NCBI GenBank assembly: GCA_964632845.1
Contig: CAZWDU010000006.1
Coordinates: forward strand, 1-64,000
Origin: JAOZHU01 sp964632845
GTDB lineage: Archaea > Thermoproteota > Bathyarchaeia > Bathyarchaeales > Bathycorpusculaceae
DNA: 64,000 nt
Direction: 5' to 3'
How positions within the stretch are numbered: the stretch's first letter is position 1; each line of letters begins with the position of its first letter. Positions 32,881 to 41,409 of this stretch are shown here, piece by piece. The position numbers and the translations under genes are program-made. The notes under the pieces were generated by a model that did no database searches, was not told where the DNA came from, and worked only from the letters and a program-made list of their open reading frames with translations.

Positions 32881-33564
32881 GTGGTGTCAGTTGTTGAAGC
32901 GGTAGGCTTGAAGAAAACCTACCTGCTCGGAAAAGTCCCAGTGGACGCCCTCCGCGGGGTTAACCTGCAAGTGGAAAGCGGCGACTTCCTATCCATACTC
33001 GGGCCTTCAGGCAGCGGCAAATCAACTCTGCTGAACCTGATAGGGGCTTTGGATAAGCCAACTGCTGGAACACTGATGATTGACGGCGTGGACATCTCCA
33101 AACTCAACGACAGCCAACTGGCAGACCTCAGACGCAAAGTAGGCTTCGTATTCCAATTCTTCAACCTTATCCCCCGTTTTACAGCAATAGGCAACGTTGA
33201 ACTCTCCATGTCAATAGCTGACGTAAACCGCACTGAAAGAAGAAAACGCGCACAAGAACTTCTTGAAACCGTAGGCTTGAAAGAACGCATGAACCATAAG
33301 CCTGCGGAGCTCAGCGGCGGGCAACAGCAACGCGTAGCCATTGCTCGTGCTTTGGCGAACAATCCCAAGTTTCTGCTGCTGGATGAGCCGACGGGAAACA
33401 TTGATTCTAAAACTGCCCGCGAAATAATGACGCTGATTAAGCGGCTTAACGCGGAGAAAGGCGTAACCATCATCATGGTAACTCACGACCAGCACTTAGC
33501 AAAAGAAGCAAAACGCATGGTTCACGTGTTTGACGGCGTAATAACTTCGGATATGGTGAATTAA
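32881..33564 (+). CDS. MacB/LolD-type ABC transporter ATPase
   Basis: ATPase of 227 aa of the mechanotransmission (LolD/MacB) family. Walker A is GPSGSGKST, the Q-loop is VFQFFNLIPRFTAIGNVELS, the signature is LSGGQQQRVAIARAL, Walker B is LLLDEPTGNID and the H-loop is VTHDQHLA. It starts at GTG 32881 (GTGGTG; the exact codon is open). The stop overlaps the start region of the FtsX-like permease, its partner. The pair sits in the same gene string as the PadR-controlled exporter. Confidence 0.94.
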   Translation: MVSVVEAVGLKKTYLLGKVPVDALRGVNLQVESGDFLSILGPSGSGKSTLLNLIGALDKPTAGTLMIDGVDISKLNDSQLADLRRKVGFVFQFFNLIPRFTAIGNVELSMSIADVNRTERRKRAQELLETVGLKERMNHKPAELSGGQQQRVAIARALANNPKFLLLDEPTGNIDSKTAREIMTLIKRLNAEKGVTIIMVTHDQHLAKEAKRMVHVFDGVITSDMVN

Positions 33565-33565
33565 C

Positions 33566-34897
33566 ATAAAAGCGCGTGATGTCTTTAGTTATTCTTTCAG
33601 CGCAATAAAGCTGCGGAAACTCCGCGCAGGCTTAACCACTTTAGGCGTCGTAATCGGCATCGCCGCCATCGTTGCCTTGCTCTCTATTACGCAGGGCTTG
33701 CAGAACACGATAACCATGCAGTTGGAGCAGGGGTTAGCAACAGACACCGTAATAGTCTCTCCAGGTCGTAGTCTTTTAAGTAGTGGCACAGGGCAGGGGG
33801 CAGGCATAAGCGCCGCAATAAGCAGCGACACTTCCGACTTCAAACTGTTTATTAACGATACTGCAACCGTTAGCGCGGCATCGCCTGACATTGAAGCCTC
33901 AATTGCCATAATCCAAAAAGTAGTTTACGTTCAGTCTGAAAACAGCACTTTCACCATCAACGTTAACGGCGTGGATTTTGCCAAATACGCCGAGTTTTAC
34001 AGCAGCACGTTTGTAGCTGACAGCGGAAGCATCAGCTTAAGCCCTGAAAACGACACCGTTGTGATTGGAAGGCGGTTACATGACCCGTGGAAAAACGACA
34101 CCTTACTCTTCAACGTGAATGACGACATTAACATCACATGGACTAATGCTACCGCTCGTCCTCCTACAAACGAAACGTATACTGGTCTCGTAACGGCGGT
34201 TCTGAAAGAAGTCGGAGGCTTCAGCTTCGGAGGTCCTTCAGACACAGGTGTGTACATTCCGACTGCTCAAGCGCAGAGCTTCTTTGGAACTGACGAGTGC
34301 AACATGATTGTTGTGAAGCTAAAAAACAGCGATAAAGCCACTATTGATAATGTCTCTAAAGCTATAGAGGATACGTTTGACGGCGAAGTCTCGGTGATAT
34401 CCTCTACCGCGGTGGTTGATATTCTTTCCGGCGTCTTCTCAGTCATATCGCTTTTCCTAGTTGGCATCGCCGCTATTTCGCTGCTGGTTGCAGGCATAGG
34501 CATAATGAACATCATGATTGTTTCGCTGATTGAGCGCACACGAGAAATAGGCATACTCAAAGCGTTAGGCATGAAAAGCCGAACCGTACTCACGATATTC
34601 CTAAGCGAATCAGTGATAATCGGTTTGATTGGCGCGGTGATTGGCATAGTTTTAGGTTGGGGCTTGGCAAACGTGGTTGCCGTGGTGTTAAGCGGAGGCG
34701 GGCTGTTCCAAGGCGTAGGTGGAAATCAAGCTGCAAGTCGTATTCAATCTGGATATATGACTATAACTCCTGTTTTAACGCCGACCGTGCTTGTAGGTGC
34801 CTTGCTCTTCGGTATAGGCGTCAGCGTAATCTTCGCTTTGTATCCTGCGTGGCGCGCTTCAAAGCTTAAGCCCGTAGAAGCTTTAAGATACGAGTAA
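33566..34897 (+). CDS. FtsX/MacB-like permease, apparent ATA start
   Basis: Partner of the LolD-like ATPase, about 443 aa. The first in-frame TTG (33677) would delete half of the first membrane helix. The conserved N terminus KARDVFSYSFSAIKLRKLRA, then GLTTLGVVIGIAAIVALL, runs upstream to a stop at 33557-33559. Only ATT 33560 and ATA 33566 are available as starts there; ATA has GGTGA 6 nt before it. A large outer domain (MacB_PCD, about 60-280) and three C-terminal helices with LIERTREIGILKALGMKSRT follow. It ends WRASKLKPVEALRYE. The family exports lipoproteins, peptides or drugs. Confidence 0.85.
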   Translation: MKARDVFSYSFSAIKLRKLRAGLTTLGVVIGIAAIVALLSITQGLQNTITMQLEQGLATDTVIVSPGRSLLSSGTGQGAGISAAISSDTSDFKLFINDTATVSAASPDIEASIAIIQKVVYVQSENSTFTINVNGVDFAKYAEFYSSTFVADSGSISLSPENDTVVIGRRLHDPWKNDTLLFNVNDDINITWTNATARPPTNETYTGLVTAVLKEVGGFSFGGPSDTGVYIPTAQAQSFFGTDECNMIVVKLKNSDKATIDNVSKAIEDTFDGEVSVISSTAVVDILSGVFSVISLFLVGIAAISLLVAGIGIMNIMIVSLIERTREIGILKALGMKSRTVLTIFLSESVIIGLIGAVIGIVLGWGLANVVAVVLSGGGLFQGVGGNQAASRIQSGYMTITPVLTPTVLVGALLFGIGVSVIFALYPAWRASKLKPVEALRYE

Positions 34898-34899
34898 CA
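34844..34899 (+). repeat. 56-bp direct repeat, copy 1 (3' end of permease gene)
   Basis: The final permease codons and stop. Copy 2 is at 35262-35317, with about four mismatches. The two copies bracket the Rieske gene. Confidence 0.85.
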
Positions 34900-34922
34900 A
34901 TAACATCAAGGCGCGTGAGGAG

Positions 34923-35261
34923 GTGAAAAGCACGGGTTTTGTTAAAGTAGGCGAGCTATCCGATGTTCCAGTTGGCAAAATGAAGATGTTTAAGGTTGGA
35001 GAAAAAGAGTATTTGGTAGCCAACGTGAACGGAAACTATTACGCTATGGGCAATAGATGCACGCATGCTAACGCTGACCTTTCAAAAGGCTCTTTAGATG
35101 GCAACGTTGTGACATGCCCAAGGCACAAATCAAAATTCGATGTGACTACGGGGGAAGTTATTTCAGGTCCCAAGATGCCGCTTTTTCATCCTAAAATCAA
35201 AGATGCCCAATCTTTTGAAGTGAAAGTTGAAGGCAACGCACTCTTTCTTAACGTTGAATGA
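34923..35261 (+). CDS. Rieske [2Fe-2S] ferredoxin-like protein
   Basis: Soluble Rieske protein of 112 aa. Cluster ligands are seen in CTHANADLSKGS and CPRHKSKFDVTTGE (Cys-His pairs in the CxH...CxxH pattern). This is the NirD/BphF-type small Rieske fold, with no membrane anchor. GTG 34923 lies 2 nt after AGGAG-like bases and 25 nt after the permease stop. The end of the permease gene is repeated just downstream, so this gene looks inserted. An oxygenase or reductase partner is not adjacent. Confidence 0.93.
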   Translation: MKSTGFVKVGELSDVPVGKMKMFKVGEKEYLVANVNGNYYAMGNRCTHANADLSKGSLDGNVVTCPRHKSKFDVTTGEVISGPKMPLFHPKIKDAQSFEVKVEGNALFLNVE

Positions 35262-35317
35262 CCTGTGTGGCGGGCTTCAAAGCTTAAGCCCGTAGAAGCT
35301 TTAAGGTACGAGAAACA
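35262..35317 (+). repeat. 56-bp direct repeat, copy 2
   Basis: Second copy of 34844-34899; in frame it still encodes WRASKLKPVEALRYE. It begins 1 nt after the Rieske stop and leads into the Nudix gene, creating a false N-terminal extension (GTG 35265). Confidence 0.85.
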
Positions 35318-35345
35318 TATTTTCCCAGCAAGAGGATGTGGAACG

Positions 35346-35780
35346 TTGAAGAGGCTTTACCCTGATCAGCCAGTTGTAGGCGTCGGCGCCGTGGTGCTAA
35401 GCGGAGGCAAAATTCTGCTGGAAAAGCGAAAGAACGAGCCTGGCAAAGGCAAATGGAGCATTCCTGGCGGCTTAGTGGATCTCGGTGAAAGCCCAGAGCA
35501 AGCGGTTATTCGCGAAGTGCTGGAGGAAACGTGTTTAGAGGTTGATGCGCCGCGGCTCATTGATGTTGTGTCTGATGTGAGTTTGGATGAGGCTGGCAAG
35601 GTGAAGTACCATTTTGTCATAATTGACTATCTTGTCACTTTGAAGCGCGGTGAGCCCGTGGCGGCGAGTGACGCTGACGCTTTAACGTGGGTGCCACTTA
35701 ACGAAGCTGAAGGGTATAATTTGACGCGGTCTTTCAGGAATTTCTTCAGGCGGAACAGGCAGCGCTCAGAGCGGTTTTAG
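35346..35780 (+). CDS. Nudix hydrolase
   Basis: Nucleoside-diphosphate-linked hydrolase of about 144 aa. The Nudix box is complete: GGLVDLGESPEQAVIREVLE with ETCLEV following (GX5EX7REUXEEXGU pattern, with Cys for the last Gly). The fold begins PVVGVGAVVLSGGKILLEKR, as in ADP-ribose or NADH pyrophosphatase-like members; the substrate is not determined. TTG 35346 with AGAGG upstream is preferred to GTG 35265, whose first 16 codons come from a duplicated permease end. It overlaps the convergent herA stop by 4 nt. Confidence 0.92.
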   Translation: MKRLYPDQPVVGVGAVVLSGGKILLEKRKNEPGKGKWSIPGGLVDLGESPEQAVIREVLEETCLEVDAPRLIDVVSDVSLDEAGKVKYHFVIIDYLVTLKRGEPVAASDADALTWVPLNEAEGYNLTRSFRNFFRRNRQRSERF

Positions 35781-37237
35781 TTTACGGTTTTGAAGAATAG
35801 GCGTGTTTCTCCCATGGTTTTAAGGTCTAAGGTTCTGACTCTTGCGACCATTGGGAAGTCGCGTACCACGCGCCCAAGTGTTAGGCAGTGGTGCGGCGGT
35901 AAATCCCGTGCGATGCTGCGGACTGTTTCCGCGTCTACGCGTGCAGCACGCGAAACCACATCTAAATCATGCTCATTTGTGAAGTTGAAGAGGAAGATGT
36001 TGTCTGCTTGGCGGTAGATGCTTTCGCGTATGGTGTCAGGTTGGTTGGTGATGAACGTGGTGAATATGCCGAAGTGTCGCATTCGTGTGACTATGTCGTC
36101 CCAGTACGTTTCGCGCAAATACAAATGTGCTTCTTCGGCGAATAGGAAGACGGCTTTCAGCTTCCAGTTTGTTAATGAGTCAACGAGTTTGCCGAGGGTG
36201 TATTCGACGACTATTTGGCGGTCGATGGTTGACGTGTTACGTAGGTTTATGATGATGGCTCCACCGTGCTCCTTAGCTTTCAGCAGGCACTCGTCGATTA
36301 GTGTAGATTCGACAGTGTTGTCCGTGAAAAAGCCTGAGTTAACCAGCGCGTGGAAGCGTGAGGACATGGCGTCGCGGACATGCTGGTTGCCGTTCGAGTT
36401 GCGTATTGCCTCGCCCAGCTCATCCAGCGTAAGCTTGCCTTTGTCTCTCAGTGTTTTCCAGATGCGCCTGAACTCGCGAGCTGACGTGCCTGGCAAGTGC
36501 AACGCGTGAATCAGGATGCCCATGATGACGTTTAGGTGTAGTTCGCTGAGGGCTACTTTGAAGTTTTGCGACGGGGTTAACGCGTGGATTTTGTCGAAGT
36601 ACATGTTGCGTTTGCCGTCAGCCGTTGTGCCTAGGCTTGAGTATTCGCCGTTCAGGTCGAACACGACAACCGTGGCTTTGTAGCCTACCAAGCTTACCAT
36701 CAAAAGCTTGGACAAATGCGACTTGCCTGTTTCCTTCTTGCCTGTAATAATGTTTAAGCGCCCATCCAAAGCTGAGGCGTCTATGGTTAGAAGTGACGAG
36801 TCTTTGGTGCCGCCTACGATTATGGGAAGCTTGCCATCAACATTTGCAAGTTTCAGCAGCATAGGCACTGAAAGCTTCTTGACAAGCGACTGCGAGCGCG
36901 ATGGTAGCCACGAGCTGCTGGGGCTTAGCGTGTTGTTTTGCAGCGTTGCGCGTATTTTGCAGATAAGCAAGCTGGCGTCTTGAATGTACGTGATGTGCGG
37001 CGCAATTTCCAGTGGGTCGATGTCTTCGCCTTGGATTGGTTCGCCGCCGTCTGGCAATGTACGTAGTAGTTCCTCTAGCACGCCTGGGATACAGGCAAAT
37101 TGCACGTCAATCACCTGTGCAATTAACGCTTTGCCTGCTTCAGCGTCTTCAACCAGCAGGTAGTCGCCTTTCTCGGCGTTTTCGGTTGGGAAGCTTAAGA
37201 TTTGGAGGATGTTGCCTTCTTTTTTGTAGAGTTTCAT
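35777..37237 (-). CDS. herA: HerA-type DNA translocase/helicase
   Basis: Hexameric ATPase of the HerA/FtsK group, 486 aa, that works with NurA in DNA end resection. An N-terminal HAS-barrel-like region (about 1-90) precedes the RecA core: Walker A GKKETGKSHLSK (about 168), VVVFDLNGEYSSLG, Walker B AVFLFAEEAHLYL (about 375), then FITNQPDTIRESIYRQADN. ATG 37237 is used; a longer open frame upstream is not coding. The ATG overlaps the nurA stop by 4 nt (ATGA). mre11 and rad50 are not in the window. Confidence 0.92.
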   Translation of the reverse strand: MKLYKKEGNILQILSFPTENAEKGDYLLVEDAEAGKALIAQVIDVQFACIPGVLEELLRTLPDGGEPIQGEDIDPLEIAPHITYIQDASLLICKIRATLQNNTLSPSSSWLPSRSQSLVKKLSVPMLLKLANVDGKLPIIVGGTKDSSLLTIDASALDGRLNIITGKKETGKSHLSKLLMVSLVGYKATVVVFDLNGEYSSLGTTADGKRNMYFDKIHALTPSQNFKVALSELHLNVIMGILIHALHLPGTSAREFRRIWKTLRDKGKLTLDELGEAIRNSNGNQHVRDAMSSRFHALVNSGFFTDNTVESTLIDECLLKAKEHGGAIIINLRNTSTIDRQIVVEYTLGKLVDSLTNWKLKAVFLFAEEAHLYLRETYWDDIVTRMRHFGIFTTFITNQPDTIRESIYRQADNIFLFNFTNEHDLDVVSRAARVDAETVRSIARDLPPHHCLTLGRVVRDFPMVARVRTLDLKTMGETRLFFKTVN

Positions 37238-38325
37238 GAGTAGCTTTCTCCTCTTCCGAATGGTCCAAACAGTAGTTTGTGCATGTCGGGGCGGTTGAGT
37301 ATTTGTATGCCGTGTTTGCGCGTGATGAAGTGCTGCATTGCGAGGACTTCGTTGGCTGTGAACGTGCATAGGATATGCGCTAAACGTAGGGTTTCGGGGT
37401 AGCTTTGCATGTAGAGGTCGTTGCCTGCGAGTTTTTCTACGGCTTCCATTCTTTGCTGAGTTGGGATTTCTCGGTCTATGTCCAGCCTAAAAGCGTAATT
37501 TGCCTTGTTTAACCGTGCTACGTAAACGTTGCCCAGCACTACTGTTGGGGGTTTGAATTGTAAGCCTGTGGTTTCCAGCAGGTACGGCGGCTCGTGTTTG
37601 GGGAGCTGGTCGGTTATGAGGTAGCCGTTGACGCGTAGGGTGGTCATTTTGGAGAAGGCAAGTACTGTGTTGTGGTTTTTTCTTGCTGTGCTCAGGATTT
37701 CTCTCATTCGTTGCACTGGTGTGTCGAAGGTGCCTGAGGTTAATGAGCCGTCGAAAAGGATTAGGCTGTTGGTGGCTGTTTTGGTGGTCATTGCTTGTAG
37801 CCACCGTTCGAGTAGGCTTGCGAGGCGGGTGGGCATTTGCATGAGGTGGGGTGTGGTTTGGTGATTGCCTGTGTAGCGGGTGTGGAAGTATGTTGTTTCT
37901 AACGTGTTGTAGACTTCTTTTTTGTTGTCTTCGGTTATGTGGAAGATAAACGGTCCTAAGCGCGTGTAGTGGTAGTTGCGGTTTTGTTTCCATGTGGTTG
38001 CGCCGCGGATGGCGATTATGATGCCTTTGCTGGTTTCGCCGATTTTTATGGTGGATGTGTCTACAGCGGCGATTGTGGTTTCTTGGTAGTTTGGTTTGAT
38101 CGGTATTGGCTGGCGGTTGAGTTGCATTTTTGACGGGTGTTGCTCTAGGTTGGTGAAGGGTTGGAATTGCTGGTTTAGTTGGAATGGTTGAGCGTGTACT
38201 TGGCGTAATGAGTGAATGCTTAGTTCGAGAAAGCGTTGGGGGAGTGTTGTGTCGGTTGTGGGTTGTGGAAAGTTATATTTGGGGGTTGTTGTTATTGTGT
38301 ATTGTTCAATCACCAGATTCACCAA
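37234..38325 (-). CDS. nurA: NurA 5'-3' nuclease
   Basis: NurA-domain nuclease of 363 aa, partner of HerA. Metal-site motifs are seen in IAAVDTSTIKIGETSKGIII (first Asp) and SLILFDGSLTSGTF (second Asp), with a later Asp/His region in YAFRLDIDREIPTQQRMEAV. The pair generates 3' overhangs for recombination. The gene starts at TTG 38325 or the adjacent GTG and is divergent from the winged-helix gene at 38405, with 79 bp between. Confidence 0.9.
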   Translation of the reverse strand: MVNLVIEQYTITTTPKYNFPQPTTDTTLPQRFLELSIHSLRQVHAQPFQLNQQFQPFTNLEQHPSKMQLNRQPIPIKPNYQETTIAAVDTSTIKIGETSKGIIIAIRGATTWKQNRNYHYTRLGPFIFHITEDNKKEVYNTLETTYFHTRYTGNHQTTPHLMQMPTRLASLLERWLQAMTTKTATNSLILFDGSLTSGTFDTPVQRMREILSTARKNHNTVLAFSKMTTLRVNGYLITDQLPKHEPPYLLETTGLQFKPPTVVLGNVYVARLNKANYAFRLDIDREIPTQQRMEAVEKLAGNDLYMQSYPETLRLAHILCTFTANEVLAMQHFITRKHGIQILNRPDMHKLLFGPFGRGESYS

Positions 38326-38404
38326 TAATCAATAAGGCATGGTGGAAATATTTAAGTGTTGTGCATGTGCATCTTGCACAATACAATAAGCAACAGGTGG
38401 AAAA

Positions 38405-38803
38405 TTGCCAGAAACCGAGCAAAAACCCCCAATACGCGTAAAAATGAAAATCGGCGAAATAGAATTCGAAATCGAATCCCAAGAAGACCAACTGCAAACC
38501 GCCGTAGACAGAATACTCGCCACAGTCACCGAACGCCTAAAAGACACACGCCTATCCGAAAGAGCAGCACCGCCACCCAGAGCAGAAACATGCAAAGGCA
38601 TAATCCAAAAACTCTGGGAAGAAACCTGGTTCTCTCAGCCACGCGGCCTAGACGACGTACACACCGAACTCGCACGCCGTGGCTTCCACTATGACCGCAC
38701 AGCCGTCGCACACGCACTAGTAGACTTGGTCAAGGAAAACGTGCTTACACGCATAGGCAGACCACGTAGATACCAATACGCACAAAAAAGACCACCACAA
38801 TAA
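38405..38803 (+). CDS. Small winged-helix protein divergent from nurA-herA
   Basis: Protein of 132 aa. The N-terminal part is charged and helical (KMKIGEIEFEIESQEDQLQ). The C-terminal half (about 65-128) is a probable winged helix: KGIIQKLWEETWFSQPRGLD, then VHTELARRGFHYDRTAVAHA and LVKENVLTRIGRPRRYQYA. It starts at TTG 38405. It faces away from nurA-herA across an AT-rich 79-bp promoter region with GGAAATATTTAAG, so it may regulate or accompany them. No named family. Confidence 0.7.
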   Translation: MPETEQKPPIRVKMKIGEIEFEIESQEDQLQTAVDRILATVTERLKDTRLSERAAPPPRAETCKGIIQKLWEETWFSQPRGLDDVHTELARRGFHYDRTAVAHALVDLVKENVLTRIGRPRRYQYAQKRPPQ

Positions 38804-38967
38804 AACACGCCATTGGCTTTTTGCTTCATTGCAGAAACTTTACCTTCTGCTCTCACACGCTTTGTTTCAGCAAGCACGCTTCAACATAGTTTCGCAACGA
38901 AGCGCGCCGCTATGAATGGGTATGATTTATATGTGAAAAGCAATTTTTTTGTAACGAGGAGACTAGT

Positions 38968-40545
38968 TTGAGCAATGTGGAAAAGTCGCGAACCAAATTT
39001 TTTGAAAAGATTAACAAAGAGCACAACAAGGCATTGCATAAAATAGCTAAGACACCTGTCAAGACTGAGATTCGCAGCGTGAGAGTTTTCCGCGGAGGGC
39101 AAGCAGGGTTTGACGGCGTCACAAATGTAATCAAAACGAATGCAGGAATTACTGTATATGCGCACACTGTTGCCCTCTACTATAAGGCTTATGGCTTAAT
39201 GGGACCAATTCTTCATGAGCCAATGAAATGTTACTGTGGAACAATAATTGAAAAATCAGTCCCTTCCACAACAATCGTTAAAGAAATAAAGTCTGGCTTC
39301 CACAAAAAAGCGTGCTTTCTTCCATACACGTCTGGGCGATACTTCAGCGCAAAGCAAAGCCTTCAAAGCAAGACGAACTGGAATCCTCTGATTGACCTTT
39401 TAAACGGGGACAACAACTTAAGCGACTGGTTAGGAAAAATGCCAATCAAGACGCAGATTACAGGCGTAGACTCAGATTTTAATGCTGGACGCTACAAAAG
39501 CTTCAACGTTGAGATTAATGATCAAGACGAAAATTCCCGAACTATTTGTCAGATAGTTCCTTTAGGCGAAAGAACCCTAATCGCCACCTGTCACGTTGCC
39601 CAAGACTTGAAATCTATTGAACACGCCGTTAACGCAATAATCCGCATACACCAGATAATCAGCAATTTTAGATACGCAGAGGTCACAAAGGCAGAAGCAG
39701 CTGATGACTGGGCAAACAGTGTTCTTTCACTAATAGAGCAGGAGGCACCACAAGAGAAACCGCGTTACAGGGACGAGGGAGAACTGAAGCCTAAACCAAC
39801 CCTTACAATCTCAACCGCGGAGATACCACCACCGCCACCCGTACCAGAAAACCAACAAACGTTTGCCAAATGTCTTAAGTGCGGACGTGAAAACCCTATT
39901 GAAAGCAAGTTCTGCAACATTTGCGGTTCTCCACTGAAACCTGAAGAAATCTCCTGTCCAAAATGCGGCAGAAGCAACCCCCATGACAGCAAATTCTGTG
40001 GCAACTGTGGCTCTTCACTGGCTAACCCTGCAGCAGTTGCACAAAATTATGAAAGCGAAAAGAAAGGGCTAAACGTTGCTGGACAGCCTGCGATGCCTAG
40101 TTTAACAAGGCCCGAACAGTACGCCTTCTGGAGAATAGTGCTTGGAACAGAAAAACAGGTTATGGGCGCAACTGATCTTCATAACGTCTGGGAAGCCAAG
40201 TGGAGCGCAACAAAAGAACTTTTTGGCGAGTTACTCAGACAAATAAAACTGAACAAGCATTACAGTCTTTACCCTGGTCTGAAAGAAGTAAGGTCGCCTA
40301 AAGGCGCGCGCACAGTAGGCGGTATGTTTCTGCTGACAGTAAAATTCAAGAAGAAAGTCCCTGAGGCTCTGAAAGAGGGTAGTTTTCAGCTTCTATGCAT
40401 TGGATCAAAGCAAGGAGGAGCAGAACTCATGGGAACAAACGACGTAAACTTGCGGAGAGAAACGTACCTAGCAATTTTGGAAACCGCCAGCAAGAATCCT
40501 CGTGAAGTAGAATCGTTGAATATCATAATGCCCTTCGACGCTTAA
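38968..40545 (+). CDS. Large protein with two central zinc ribbons, unknown
   Basis: Protein of 525 aa. The N-terminal 240 residues look globular and include KCYCGTIIEKSVPSTTIVKE. A Pro-rich linker (TAEIPPPPPVPENQ) leads to two back-to-back zinc ribbons at about residues 305-350 (CLKCGRENPIESKFCNICG and CPKCGRSNPHDSKFCGNCG). A C-terminal domain of about 150 residues starts RPEQYAFWRIVLGTEKQVMG. No membrane segment was found. It starts at TTG 38968 with ACGAGGAG upstream. I do not recognise the flanking domains. Confidence 0.72.
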   Translation: MSNVEKSRTKFFEKINKEHNKALHKIAKTPVKTEIRSVRVFRGGQAGFDGVTNVIKTNAGITVYAHTVALYYKAYGLMGPILHEPMKCYCGTIIEKSVPSTTIVKEIKSGFHKKACFLPYTSGRYFSAKQSLQSKTNWNPLIDLLNGDNNLSDWLGKMPIKTQITGVDSDFNAGRYKSFNVEINDQDENSRTICQIVPLGERTLIATCHVAQDLKSIEHAVNAIIRIHQIISNFRYAEVTKAEAADDWANSVLSLIEQEAPQEKPRYRDEGELKPKPTLTISTAEIPPPPPVPENQQTFAKCLKCGRENPIESKFCNICGSPLKPEEISCPKCGRSNPHDSKFCGNCGSSLANPAAVAQNYESEKKGLNVAGQPAMPSLTRPEQYAFWRIVLGTEKQVMGATDLHNVWEAKWSATKELFGELLRQIKLNKHYSLYPGLKEVRSPKGARTVGGMFLLTVKFKKKVPEALKEGSFQLLCIGSKQGGAELMGTNDVNLRRETYLAILETASKNPREVESLNIIMPFDA

Positions 40546-40581
40546 AAACAACAGCAACCCAGCATATTTGGAGCCTAATAG

Positions 40582-40719
40582 AAACCCTTCACGAAAGAAA
40601 CCGCCCTAAGCAACACCAAAGGCACACAAGCCTCAAAAGACTGGGCAATAGCGTACATAGAAACGAATAAGCTAATAGCCAACGTCCTCTGCAGCTTCAC
40701 CAACCCCACAAAAAACTAA
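40582..40719 (+). pseudogene. Possible C-terminal gene remnant
   Basis: A 45-codon frame without a start codon reads like protein (ALSNTKGTQASKDWAIAYIE, then TNKLIANVLCSF). It ends at TAA 40719, 12 nt before a convergent gene. It is weak evidence for a decayed gene. Confidence 0.2.
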
Positions 40720-40731
40720 AACCAAAACTGC

Positions 40732-41301
40732 TTACGCGTCTTCCTTCGCTGTTTTAATCAACCAATCTGCCAGCGCTATCTTATTCGTGTTATAGTACTT
40801 TTCCACCTTCACTATGCCTCTCTGAGCCAGCCGAGCAATCACGCGGTGAACTTTCACTCTGGGCAACTCCGTCTTCCACCGAATATCCTTCTGCAGCATA
40901 GCTTCACCCCCAGCAGAAGCCACAGCCTCCACAACCTTCCGCTCATCTTCGCTTAACACGTGCAAAACAGCATCCAGAGACTGCACCTGCGCAACAGGCT
41001 CCATGCTTTCTGCAACTTTACATTCAATCTGCATAGGCTCCTCACTTTTGCGCTCAGTTTTGATTTCAGGAAACACTATCCTGTAACCAACCACAACTAA
41101 AGCGACAGCCAACGGCACAGCAAAAACCAGAAGCCACAAAAAATGCTGATTCTGAGAGCTATATCCTCTTCCAGCAGCAGAACTGCCCTCAGAAAAAAAC
41201 AACACCAACCCCGCAACGCTCACCGCTACCAACAATACAAGAAGAAACAACCAAACAGCGTTGCGCACAGCCCTATCACTCCACTGAAACACTTTGTACA
41301 C
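40732..41301 (-). CDS. Membrane-anchored winged-helix regulator
   Basis: Protein of 189 aa. Two N-terminal transmembrane helices (about 14-36, NAVWLFLLVLLVAVSVAGLV, and 50-70, FLWLLVFAVPLAVALVVVGY) are followed by a linker. A C-terminal winged HTH (about 110-185) has LSEDERKVVEAVASAGGEAM, then QKDIRWKTELPRVKVHRVIA and GIVKVEKYYNTNKIAL. This MarR/IclR-like domain on a membrane anchor is common in archaea. It is divergent from the LQT-rich secreted protein gene and may control it through the shared 108-bp region. Confidence 0.82.
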   Translation of the reverse strand: MYKVFQWSDRAVRNAVWLFLLVLLVAVSVAGLVLFFSEGSSAAGRGYSSQNQHFLWLLVFAVPLAVALVVVGYRIVFPEIKTERKSEEPMQIECKVAESMEPVAQVQSLDAVLHVLSEDERKVVEAVASAGGEAMLQKDIRWKTELPRVKVHRVIARLAQRGIVKVEKYYNTNKIALADWLIKTAKEDA

Positions 41302-41316
41302 GCTGCTTTATAAGAT

Positions 41317-41333
41317 GTTTCAGTTTTTGAAAC
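41317..41333. promoter_or_regulatory. Inverted repeat between divergent genes
   Basis: GTTTCA-GTTTT-TGAAAC. The half-site TGAAACrCTTTGT also occurs as a direct repeat at 41284-41296 (inside the start of the minus gene) and 41328-41340. It is a candidate operator for the membrane-anchored regulator. Confidence 0.5.
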
Positions 41334-41409
41334 GCTTTGTTACAGCCAACACCTAAACCGCCCTTTCACCTCTGATAGCACTGCGTGAAAAACACCTGGA
41401 GGTGAAAAA

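Noticed and set aside
35265..35345. Nudix N-terminal extension from GTG 35265
   Set aside because: Its first 16 codons are the duplicated end of the permease gene; the Nudix fold starts later.
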